From NCBI GenBank assembly GCA_964633355.1, contig CAZWGO010000003.1, forward strand, positions 119,579 to 183,578: 64,000 nt of DNA, read 5' to 3'. The notes beneath the pieces were generated by a model, which searched no databases, had not been told where the DNA came from, and saw only the letters and a program-made list of their open reading frames with translations. Position 1 is the first letter of the stretch, and each line of letters starts with the position of its first letter. Below are positions 42,211-52,000 of the stretch, piece after piece. Both the position numbers and the translations under genes were made by a program. Source of the DNA: Micavibrio_B sp964633355 (GTDB lineage: Bacteria > Pseudomonadota > Alphaproteobacteria > Micavibrionales > Micavibrionaceae).

Positions 42211-42531
42211 ATGCCTGAGCTTATCATTACCCCAGCCGCCATCGCCCGCGTCAATAAAATGCGTGAAATGAAAGGTAATCCCCTTCTCAACCTAAGACTA
42301 ACGGTTGAAGGCGGCGGTTGTTCCGGTTTCCAATATATTTTTTCATGGGACGATAAAATCAGCGAAGATGACAAAATTTTCGATCAGGCCATCGTCAGCG
42401 ACGAAATTTCCCTGCCGCTGCTGGAAGGTTCGACGCTCGACTATGTCATCAATATGATGGGTGAAGATTTCAAAGTCACCAACCCGAATGCCAAATCCGG
42501 CTGCGGCTGCGGGACGAGTTTCGCGGTTTAG
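42211..42531 (+). CDS. erpA: Iron-sulfur cluster insertion protein ErpA/IscA-type
   Basis: A 106-residue A-type carrier. The three conserved cysteines are seen in VEGGGCSGFQY and KSGCGCGTSF at the C-terminus. It delivers Fe-S clusters to apo-proteins. Near dgt in alphaproteobacteria the gene is usually annotated erpA, which is the reason for the symbol; IscA cannot be ruled out from the sequence. Divergent from the GST gene. Confidence 0.9.
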   Translation: MPELIITPAAIARVNKMREMKGNPLLNLRLTVEGGGCSGFQYIFSWDDKISEDDKIFDQAIVSDEISLPLLEGSTLDYVINMMGEDFKVTNPNAKSGCGCGTSFAV

Positions 42532-42752
42532 GCAGGTTCGACTACATTAAATCTTCTGGCAGGCTTGATTAGATAATTTTTATCTGGACGAGCAACTGCT
42601 TTTCCAGCAACAGCATGTTCGTAATCTTCTATAGGATTTCCGCCAAAACCTTCACCGGGAGGCAGCATGCCGCCATGATGCTGATTACGATCACTCCATA
42701 CGGCAACGGAATTTTCAGCTTTAAAAAACTGGAAGTATAATACTGATGGCAT
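42528..42752 (-). CDS. Small hypothetical protein
   Basis: A 74-residue reading frame with codon use like its neighbours. It starts MPSVLYFQFFKAENSVAVWS and has a Gly/Pro-rich middle (GGMLPPGEGFGGNPIEDYEH) and a basic end. No known family. It is convergent with erpA, with a 4-base overlap of the stops. It is the only content of the 300-base gap between erpA and xth, which supports but does not prove that it is real. Confidence 0.4.
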   Translation of the reverse strand: MPSVLYFQFFKAENSVAVWSDRNQHHGGMLPPGEGFGGNPIEDYEHAVAGKAVARPDKNYLIKPARRFNVVEPA

Positions 42753-42831
42753 TTTTTACTCATTAATTTGGGTTATTTGTGCAGTCTCATACTCCTGCTA
42801 TAAATAAAAACAAGAGCGAAAAGAGTTAAAA

Positions 42832-43593
42832 ATGAAAATAGCCACCTGGAACGTCAATTCTATCAAGCAGCGCCTTGAGCATCTAAAAAAATGGGTAGTG
42901 GAAAACGATATCGATGTCGTTTTTTTACAAGAGCTTAAGAGCATGGACTTCCCCACCGCCGAACTGCGCTCCATCGGCTATCATTCCGACTTCGTGCCGC
43001 AAAAAGGCTTTAACGGGGTCGCGACGATTTCCAAGATGGAATGCCGCACGCATCATAAAAAGCTGATCGGTAATGACGCAGACGAGCAATCGCGCTATCT
43101 CGAAGTCGAGCTGGACGGCATTCGCCTTATCAATATCTACCTGCCCAACGGTAACCCGAAAGGCACGGAGAAATTCCCTTACAAACTCGAATGGATGGAC
43201 CGACTCTACGCGCGCCTCAAAACCTTGCGCGACGATCGCATCCCATTTCTGGTCGGCGGGGATTTCAATGTCATTCCCGAAGATATAGATGTTTGTAATC
43301 CTGCCGCATGGGTCGATGACGCCTTATTTTCCCCTGAAGCCAGACGGAAATTCCGCATGATGGAAACGCTGGGCCTGACCGACGCCTTTCGAATCGATAA
43401 CCCAAATCCCCATGAATATACGTTTTGGGATTATACAGGCGGGTCGTGGCAACAGGATAAAGGCATCCGTATTGACCATTTTCTCCTCTCTCCGGCCATC
43501 ACCGACCGCTTTATTTCCTGCAAAATCGATAAAGTCCCGCGCGACTGGGAAAAGCCGTCCGATCATACGCCCGTCGTGCTGGAAATTGCCTGA
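42832..43593 (+). CDS. xth: Exodeoxyribonuclease III
   Basis: AP endonuclease and 3'-5' exonuclease of base excision repair, 253 residues. The exonuclease-endonuclease-phosphatase fold has MKIATWNVNSIKQRLEHL (Asn metal ligand), FLQELKSMDFP (catalytic Glu), VGGDFNVIPEDIDV (Asp/Asn pair), FWDYTGGSWQQDKGIRIDHF and PSDHTPVVLEI with the catalytic Asp-His. The complete set of residues is present. Confidence 0.95.
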   Translation: MKIATWNVNSIKQRLEHLKKWVVENDIDVVFLQELKSMDFPTAELRSIGYHSDFVPQKGFNGVATISKMECRTHHKKLIGNDADEQSRYLEVELDGIRLINIYLPNGNPKGTEKFPYKLEWMDRLYARLKTLRDDRIPFLVGGDFNVIPEDIDVCNPAAWVDDALFSPEARRKFRMMETLGLTDAFRIDNPNPHEYTFWDYTGGSWQQDKGIRIDHFLLSPAITDRFISCKIDKVPRDWEKPSDHTPVVLEIA

Positions 43594-43656
43594 AAGCCGT
43601 GTTAGCCTTTGGCACATTCAAGAATCCTTAGTATCCTTTTGGGGGGAGCCCTGCCT

Positions 43657-44583
43657 ATGCCACGTTTTCTAATCGCCCTTTTGTCCAGCGCCGTCTTACT
43701 TACTGCATGCCATGACGTGCCAATGATCCGCGAAGAAACGGCGATGCGTACCGCCCTGCCCGTTCATTTAATCCCGCGCACGATTCCGGCGGACCCGTTC
43801 ACCCTTCAGGCTTTCGAGCGCGGCCATAAGAAATTCACCAATGCTGTTGTCTATATCGAAGGCGACGGCGAGTCCTCGACATATCCGGGACCGCTCAATC
43901 TTTCCCTGCCGCCATCGAACCCGATCGGCCTGCGTCTCGCCGCGCAAGACGGATCGTCCAATGTTATTTATCTGGGCCGTCCGTGCGGCGCCTATCATAA
44001 AAGCAAATATCTTGGCAAAGACGATTGCCCTGCCGTGTTCAAAACGGATGCGCGTTATTCCGAAGCTGTCATTCACAGCTATATGAAAGCGCTCGACAAC
44101 ATCAAAGCCTATCATGACGTAACGGGTTTCGATCTCATCGGCTATGACGGCGGCGCGGCGATTGCCACAATTCTGGCCGCAAAACGCGACGATGTATCAT
44201 CACTGCGCACGATTGCCGGAAATCTCGATACCAAAACGACCGCCGCACTGCATAAATCGCTGCCGCCGAGCAAGTCGTATAACCCTGTCGATTTCGCCGC
44301 TGAGCTTCGTGACATGCCGCAGCGCCATTTCGTCGGCAAGCTTGATAACGTGACCCCGCCAGCCGTATATGCTTCTTACTCGCAAGCTCTCGGTGCAACG
44401 CCGTGCAATAATGTTTCCTTTATCGACAATGCCGATCATGAGAACGGCTGGGTCGAGCAGTGGAATACGCTGCGCACGCTCCCTGCCGCCTGTACACAAG
44501 CCGTAGAGTCGGAGCCGATGCCGGTGACCTTCGACCCGACAAGCCTCAACGGTGACAAGGGTACGGATCGCGGGCAGAAGTAA
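43657..44583 (+). CDS. Lipoprotein with alpha/beta-hydrolase fold and altered nucleophile
   Basis: A 308-residue protein from the ATG at 43657, which has GGGGGGAG nine bases upstream. The signal sequence RFLIALLSSAVLLTAC has a lipobox (LTAC). The core looks like an alpha/beta-hydrolase: VVYIEGDGESS (oxyanion strand), LIYLGRPC-like (VIYLGRPCGAYH), GFDLIGYDGGAAIATILAAK, LRTIAGNLD, HFVGKLDNVTPP and NADHENGW with a candidate catalytic His. The nucleophile elbow reads G-Y-D-G-G, where close relatives I remember have G-Y-S-G-G. So the Ser is replaced by Asp, and classical esterase activity is doubtful. It is the last gene before the integrated element. Confidence 0.7.
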   Translation: MPRFLIALLSSAVLLTACHDVPMIREETAMRTALPVHLIPRTIPADPFTLQAFERGHKKFTNAVVYIEGDGESSTYPGPLNLSLPPSNPIGLRLAAQDGSSNVIYLGRPCGAYHKSKYLGKDDCPAVFKTDARYSEAVIHSYMKALDNIKAYHDVTGFDLIGYDGGAAIATILAAKRDDVSSLRTIAGNLDTKTTAALHKSLPPSKSYNPVDFAAELRDMPQRHFVGKLDNVTPPAVYASYSQALGATPCNNVSFIDNADHENGWVEQWNTLRTLPAACTQAVESEPMPVTFDPTSLNGDKGTDRGQK

Positions 44584-44619
44584 TTTTTGCGGAAGAAATC
44601 TCGATTTTAGTCTAAAAAC

Positions 44620-44666
44620 TGGTGCTGCCGGAGAGGATTGAACTCTCGACCTCTCCCTTACCAAGG
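44620..44666 (-). pseudogene. 3' half of split host tRNA-Thr(GGU), left attachment site
   Basis: The minus strand holds the anticodon loop, variable loop, T-arm, acceptor 3' strand and encoded CCA of a tRNA-Thr, without any intron. It ends at the 13-base core TCCCTTACCAAGG (44654-44666), after which the sequence is that of the element. Joined to the 5' half at 59838-59878 through this core it gives a complete tRNA. Confidence 0.93.
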
Positions 44667-44784
44667 CACAAGATTAGGTTATTGCGGTTACTGAGGTTAA
44701 TCCCTCGATTTCGCAAAGCCTAGAGGCAGCAAGACAAACGTTATTCTTGTTACTAAGCGTTCGCCTGATTTTAACTCGTTCAGA

Positions 44785-44801
44785 GTGGGGTTAGAGTGGG
44801 G
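44785..44801 (+). repeat. Putative integrase arm-type site, left
   Basis: GTGGGGTTAGAGTGGGG, which matches 59739-59755 in 16 of 17 positions and in the same orientation. Each copy contains two GTGGGG units 11 bases apart. The rest of the gap 44667-44873 holds no gene. Confidence 0.6.
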
Positions 44802-44873
44802 AATCGTCATGACAAGTTAATCATTCTGCCACAGACTCTAGGCTCATTTTAACGCCAAGGAGACTGACTAACT

Positions 44874-46055
44874 ATGACTACTTTCCGATCAAAAGGACGA
44901 CCTAACCGATATTCCCAATATGAACAAATTCTGGCCAATAATCCACCTCAGAGCATGATAAAAAGACCAGTCTACGCGAATGGCATAGGCGTATTCAGAG
45001 GCAAATCTGGTGACACGGCCTTCATCAAGATATTCCTCAGAACCAACAATGCCTTTTTAGGCCGAAATTACGCCGCTGGGAGCCATGTAGAGATAAAACT
45101 GGGTAATCTAACCTCATGGGATTGGGCAAGCCTGGAGGCCAGAAAACAAGAACTACAGGGTAAGGCAGACCGAGGAGAACCCTTAGAGGAAACACCGCCC
45201 AAAGGATTCAAAGAATACGGAGAAGAGTGGCTAGTAATGGCTAAAGTCAGACAGAAAAGTTATTCAACTTCAAAATACACCGTTGAGGCTAACCTATACC
45301 CCTACTTCGCTCGTAAGTTCTTGAAAGACATTTCCGTTAGAGATGTAAACGAATGGCAGACGCAACGGCTTAAAGTGGTTAAACCAGCCACCGTCCAGCG
45401 TGAAAAGAATATGCTCAAGGCTATCCTTAACAATGCTCTAAAAGAAAGTCTCATCGAACGGAATCCATGTAACGCATCAAATAACATCAAAGGCATTCAA
45501 CCTAGGCAAAGGTTCTGGAGTCCGGAAGAAATGCAAAAGCTCTTCAAGATAGCCAAGGAAATAGACCCTCAATTCGCAGACTATATGCTATGGGCTTTGC
45601 ATTCCGGCATGCGCAGAGGGGAAATCCTAAACTTGAAGTGGCAAGATGTCCTGGTGCTTGCCAATGACCTAACTAAAATAAATATAGCCACTAGCAAGAG
45701 CGGTAAATCCCGTCAAAACCCCTGCAATGAGCAGATGCTACAAATACTGGAAAGGCAGCGTTCAATTCGTTCAAACGAAAATGACAATATCTTTCACTTC
45801 ACTAATCAGATGATTAAGCGCAGAGTAGAGAAGCTTAGAAATGAAAGCAAAGTGCCTGACATAAGACTACATGATTTGAGGAAATCCAACGTGACACTAT
45901 CACTTCATGCTGGAGTTGATGCCAAAACCATTGCTGGAATAACAGGGCATAGCAATCTAGAAATGATCCAAAAATATTATGCAATCATCGTAGATGAAGC
46001 TGCAACCTTAGCCAGCAAGAAAGTCGGTGACATTATCAGTCACATATTGTCCTAG
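44874..46055 (+). CDS. int: Tyrosine integrase of the element
   Basis: A 393-residue phage-type integrase. The N-terminal arm-binding part is Arg-rich (about 1-75), the core-binding SAM-like domain spans about 95-190, and the catalytic domain has R247 (SGMRRGEIL), the LTKINIATSKSGKSRQ Lys hairpin, H333-D-L-R336, H359 (GITGHSNLEM) and nucleophile Y368 (QKYYAI). All residues needed for recombination are present. AAGGAG lies 11 bases before the ATG. It should act on the 13-base core in the tRNA-Thr anticodon loop. Its stop overlaps the stop of the convergent RTX gene. Confidence 0.95.
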   Translation: MTTFRSKGRPNRYSQYEQILANNPPQSMIKRPVYANGIGVFRGKSGDTAFIKIFLRTNNAFLGRNYAAGSHVEIKLGNLTSWDWASLEARKQELQGKADRGEPLEETPPKGFKEYGEEWLVMAKVRQKSYSTSKYTVEANLYPYFARKFLKDISVRDVNEWQTQRLKVVKPATVQREKNMLKAILNNALKESLIERNPCNASNNIKGIQPRQRFWSPEEMQKLFKIAKEIDPQFADYMLWALHSGMRRGEILNLKWQDVLVLANDLTKINIATSKSGKSRQNPCNEQMLQILERQRSIRSNENDNIFHFTNQMIKRRVEKLRNESKVPDIRLHDLRKSNVTLSLHAGVDAKTIAGITGHSNLEMIQKYYAIIVDEAATLASKKVGDIISHILS

Positions 46056-49000
46056 GCTATAAGATTACCACTTACTAACATTACATCCGCATCAAGATCG
46101 GTAACTCCATTAATTGTTGCGATAGATTGCGAACTATAAGTCGTGCCCGAACCATCGCGGTCTACTGATACAAGCGTATTGCTACCGGATGTAGTAAAAG
46201 AAATGAAGTCATCAATAGCGCTGCTTAATGGATCATAGCCGTATAAAATCTCTGATATGTCTAACTTATCCTGTGTCTTATTAAAGTCAGTAATGGTGTC
46301 TATTGAGCCAATCGCACTTATATCAAAGACAAAAGTGTCAATATTATTACCCCCCGTTAAGCTATCATTGCCAGCACCTCCATACAAAATATCGTTACCA
46401 TTCCCGCCACTGATTGTATCGTTCCCAGCCCCACCTCTCATGACATTACTTGCACCAGTTCCAGTCAAATTATCATCGTAACCAGAGCCTACAATGTTTT
46501 CGAATGTTTGCAGCGTAATGCTTCCGGCTCCTCCGGTATTCTGTTGAGTTGTAGTGTTGAGATTTACAGTTACTGCCGCAGAAACTTCTGAAAAGTCTAT
46601 GGTGTCATTACCGCTTTCCCCGTATAATTTATCTAAGCCAGATCCTGCATAAATTATATCGTTGCCATTACCGCCTTTAATTTCATTCGCGCTGGAATTA
46701 CCCTTGAGAATGTCATCATATGCAGTACCTGTAAGATTTTCAAAACCGGATATAGTATCGTATCCAGCACCTATGGTATTCTGGGAAGTAGCAATAGAAA
46801 GATCTACTGCAACTCCAGAAGAATGGCCAAGATAGCTCAATGTATCAGTTCCTATTCCCCCATCTAGAACATCATCACCAAGATCACCGTATACAGTATC
46901 ATTACCCCCGCCTGCAGATAGTATATTGTTCTGAGCATTGCCACGTAGAGTATCACCACCCGAACCTGAAATTATGCCGACAAAGCCTGATATAGTGTCT
47001 GTACCTACGACACCTAGGTCTTGAGCTGACGTCAAAGACAGGTTAAGTGCAATATTTGCACCACCATATTGACTATAATTCAGGACACTGGATTGGCCGT
47101 CGCCCACAAGGGTATCATTGTATTTCGAACCGACAACTCTTTCAAAAGAAACCAGTGTATTTATACTAGAACCTATTGTTGCCTGGCCTTGTAACAAATT
47201 TACTGTCACACCAGAAGTTGAATCAAGATAGCTGATCGTATCAATTCCATCGCCGCCATCCAAATAATCGACACCTAAACTACCATGAACGACATCATCA
47301 CCATCACCTGCATAAATATTATTATCGGCATTATATCCCTTGAATGTATCATTGTAATTAGTACCTATGATATTTTCTATACTTCTATCAGCTATCGCAG
47401 TGTAGGAGACACCAAGTGCTAGATTTTGGAAACTGACAGTATCGTTTCCATCATCCCCGTACATGCTGACTGATGCCGAAGAAGCATAAATAAGGTCATC
47501 ACCCGATCCCATTTCAATACGATTTGTTCCAGTTGCATATACAACATCATCGTACGCGGATCCCAAGAAGTATTCCATGCTAACTAATGTATCAATCCCT
47601 GCCCCCAATGTGTCTTGAGCAGTTGTAAGAGACAGATTCACTACAACACCTGCGCTTGCATGAGCATAGCTTACTGTATCATTACCAGCCCCCCCATCGA
47701 TATAATCATCCCCATCCCCGCCTTCAAAAATATTAGCGTTATTATTACCTACAGGACCACCAATGATAATATCATTGCCAGACGTACCAATAATGCCACG
47801 AATACCAGTAATCTTGTCGTATCCCGCGCCTCCAGTATTTTGAGCAGAAGTAATATTGAGATCGACTGTTATTGCAGAACTTATATTTTCAAAGCTTAGA
47901 GTGTGCGTTTGCGAACTATATCCATTAATTATATCATCACCTAAATCAGCATAATATAAATCATCACCACCATTTCCAGTGATGGTATCATTACCAGACG
48001 TGCCATATAAAATATCATCATATGGCGACCCTTCTAGAACTTCAAATCCGGAGAATATATCGACACCTGCCCCACCTGTATCTTGAGCCGTCGTTAAAGA
48101 CAAATTAACAACAACTCCAGCCGTTGCATCCATATAACTTAGCGTATCTTTTCCACTACCGCCGTAAAGACTGTCATTGCCTAATCCGCCATAGATATAA
48201 TCATCCCCATCACCACCATGGATGACATCATTACCGTCCTCGCCCCAGAGATAATTTATACCCGCAGTACCAGTCAATACATCATTAAACTCAGATCCAT
48301 ATACTCTTTCAAAATTAAGGAGTGTGTCAACGCCATAACCACCTGTGTCCTGAGCTGTAGTCAGGCTAAGATCTACAGTAACCGCAGATAGCGCTAAGCG
48401 ATAATCAATCACATCCCCTGTTCCTCCCTGCGCATTAATATAGTCGTTACCTAACCCACCATCTATTATATTATTCGTTGCACTACCATAGATGACATCA
48501 TCACAAGCGGAAGCAATTAACCTGACAAAACCAGAAACTGTATCGATCCCTGCACCGCCCGTATTTTGGGCTGTCGCAAGAGATAAATTTATAGTTATTC
48601 CTGATGTCGCGTGCTCATAACTTAATGTACTTAAACTTCCGATTAGCGTATCATTACCAAGCCCTCCTTCAACTTTATTAAGTGTATTATTGAATTTTAC
48701 TGTAATCACATCATCAAAATCTGAGCCTACAGCGCTTTCTATTTCGGAAAGAGTATCAACACCTGCACCACCTGTATTTTGTGCCGTTGTTAGGTTTAGA
48801 TTGATGGTGACTCCAGAAGCGGCTTCAGAATAATTGATAGTATCATGACCCGTTCCACCTACGATGACATCGTCTCCATCGCCGCCGGAAATCAGATCGT
48901 CTCCATCGCCGCCGTTTATATTGTCGTTGCCTGCATCCCCATACAACGTATCATTTCCTGCATCACCATTAATAATATCGTTTCCATTACCGCCATAGAC

Positions 49001-52000
49001 AATATCATCATCCACGCCAGCATTAGACGTATCATTCCCATCATATAGATAAATAATATCTCCATCGCTGCCATTAGAGACACCATTCAGCACGTCATCT
49101 GCATTAGTACCATATAGCTCTTGAGGGCTGTAAAGCGTGTATGTGGAATTATCAGAGAAACGGATTTTCTCAATCTCAGACCCATTATCACTCAACTGAT
49201 TTAAAATCGTGATACTGCCAGCCCCCGCAATATTTATTTTTAAGTCGTTGCCCTGCTCAACAAAGGTCAGATCAGATAGATCGATGCCGCTGCCAAAGTG
49301 AATTTCATCATGAAGTGAAGAGCTTATTTCTTCATCTAAAATATCATGCCCCGATGAGTAGATGTAGATATCATCGCCAGAACCGCCCTTTAGTATATCG
49401 TCACCCGCGTCCCCATCCAGAATATCATCACCATCAAGACCAGAGAGAAGATTACTTAGACCATCACCATGTAAATTATCATTATGATGTGAACCAGTTA
49501 AGTTCTCAATATTGGAGAGCTGGTCTAGCCCTGCACCGATTGTATTTTGAGAAGATGTCAGAAGAAGATTAACACTAACGCCTGAGGATGCAGTTACATA
49601 ACTTGCCGTATCTAGACCATTGCCGCCATATAGATAATCATTACCGTTTCCACCGATAAGGATGTCATCATGATTGCCGCCATCTAAATAATCATCTCCA
49701 TCTTCACCATGCAGTTGATCCATGCCGCCATCACCCATAATTGAGTCATCTCCAGCACCCGCATAAACTATATCCGCCCCTTCTTTCATATAAGCAGTAT
49801 CATTACCTGCATAGAGATAAGCGGTTTCGTGAATACTGCCACCGAACTCGATTCCCAAAAGATAATCGTTATTTTCAGTGCCGTGCGTAGTGTATTGTTG
49901 TGATGATAGATCGTAGGTCGAGTTGTCAAAAAATCTTAATGTCTCTATATATCCGCTGAACTGATTATTCAGCATGATACTGCCAAATCCCTCTATATCA
50001 ATTTTTGCAGATTGACCTATCCTTGAGAAACTCAGGTCTTCCAGCGTAATTCCTTCAGTAAGACGAACTTCATCGATATCAGTTGACATACCCAGATCAT
50101 CTATAATGTCATTACCACCTGAATATGTGTAGATGTCATTGCCACGACCACCGCTCATATAGTCATCATTCACACCATCATACAGTATGTCGTTACCTAC
50201 ATCGTAACCCCAGTCTCCATAGAGAGTATTGTTTCCAGAGCCCCCATAAATGATATCATCACCAAGATCCCCGGAAATATAGTCATCGCCCGCATCCCCG
50301 TAGAGGGTATCATTGCCATCACCACCGCTAATATTATCATTACCATTTCCGCCATAGACCACATCGTTTCCAGCTCCAGAATAAATGCCGTCATTTCCAT
50401 CATAGCCATATATGGTATCTGTATTCAGGCCGCCATTTTGAACGCCATAGAGGCCATCATTGTTATTCGTGCCATGAGTAACATACGACTGGTTCCAAAG
50501 ATTTACTGAAGGATCGGAATTAAAATTAATTATTTCGACAGCCCTATAGCCACTGAAATGTTCTTTGATAGTTATGCTGCCATACCCCGCAACAGTAATA
50601 ACAAGATCGCTGTCATATTTACCAAAACTAACGTCAGTAGCTGAGATACCTTCTGCCATATTGATCTGGTCATATGTACCATCAACTTCCCAGATAATGT
50701 CATTTCCGCCATGATAGACATAGATGTCATTTCCACCGCCACTCGCCCAAAGAGTGTCATCTCCATCACCACCAATGAGTGTGTCATCCCCATCACCGCC
50801 TGTCAGGCTGTCATTGCCGGCATCACCGTATAGCGTATCGTCTCCAGATCCACCATTTATAGTATCACTTCCATCGCCGCCATAAACAATATCATTACCG
50901 TTACCAGCATTGGAAGTGTCGTTTCCTCCATACAAATAAATTACATCATCCGCTGCCTGACCATTTATAGTCTCACCATCTTCGGATCCATGCACTGCCG
51001 AATAACTTACAGTTGTCAAATCAAGGGTAGTGTTGTCTGCAAAACGCAAAGTCTCGATTGGAGAGTTCAAATGAGCATAAATTAAAATACTGCCATGACC
51101 CGCAATATCTATTTTCATGTGATAACCGGGCCAACCGGGCGTACTCACACGAGTAAAGGTCAGGTCATTCTCTGTGATGCCTTCTGTCAGTTGAATAACA
51201 TCTGCCGCACTCTCAGAGTTATCATTAAAAATATCATCACCACCTGAATAGATATAAGTATCATCTCCGGCTCCGCCGAATAACTCATCATCTCCTTCAC
51301 CTCCATCAAGAATATCGGTTCCGGCATCTCCGTAAAGCTTGTCATTTCCTTCATCGCCGAAAATTTGATCATTTCCGCTACCGCCATAAATTTCGTCATT
51401 TCCTAGATTGCCATGGACGATATCGTCGCCACCATTAGCATTAATATAGTCATTAACCGAGCCCACAGCGATACCATTAATGGTATCATTAAACTCTGAT
51501 CCATCTGTTACTATTGAGCCCGTATAATTTAGCAGATACTCTTTTAAATTTAGAAAGCCACCCGAAATGTTAAGTCGAATATATTCAATACCTGCACCGG
51601 ACATATCATTCAGTGCGGAGAATTGGTCGGCTATATATACAACAAATCCTTGAGCATAGCCGCCGGATGCACCATAGATTTTTAGACCTGTATCTCCAAA
51701 CCTGCTAAATGTCAGTTGATCCAGTACATATACCGAACTCCCTAATTCATAAATCGTACCGTTAGATATTGATGGCCCGTAATAACCTGGATTTAGGATA
51801 TCGGTTCCTGCACTATCGTCTATGTGTATTATGCCAGTCTCAACGTAATAATTATCGTTACCTGCACCACCTTCTAATAAATTCTGCCCACCGGAGTCGT
51901 ACGAAGAGTCGACCAAATGATCGTCACCCGAGCTCCCAACAAGGTAATCATTCCCCGCTCCGCCATAAAGAGCATCTCCACTGGCATCAGCATAGAGCGT

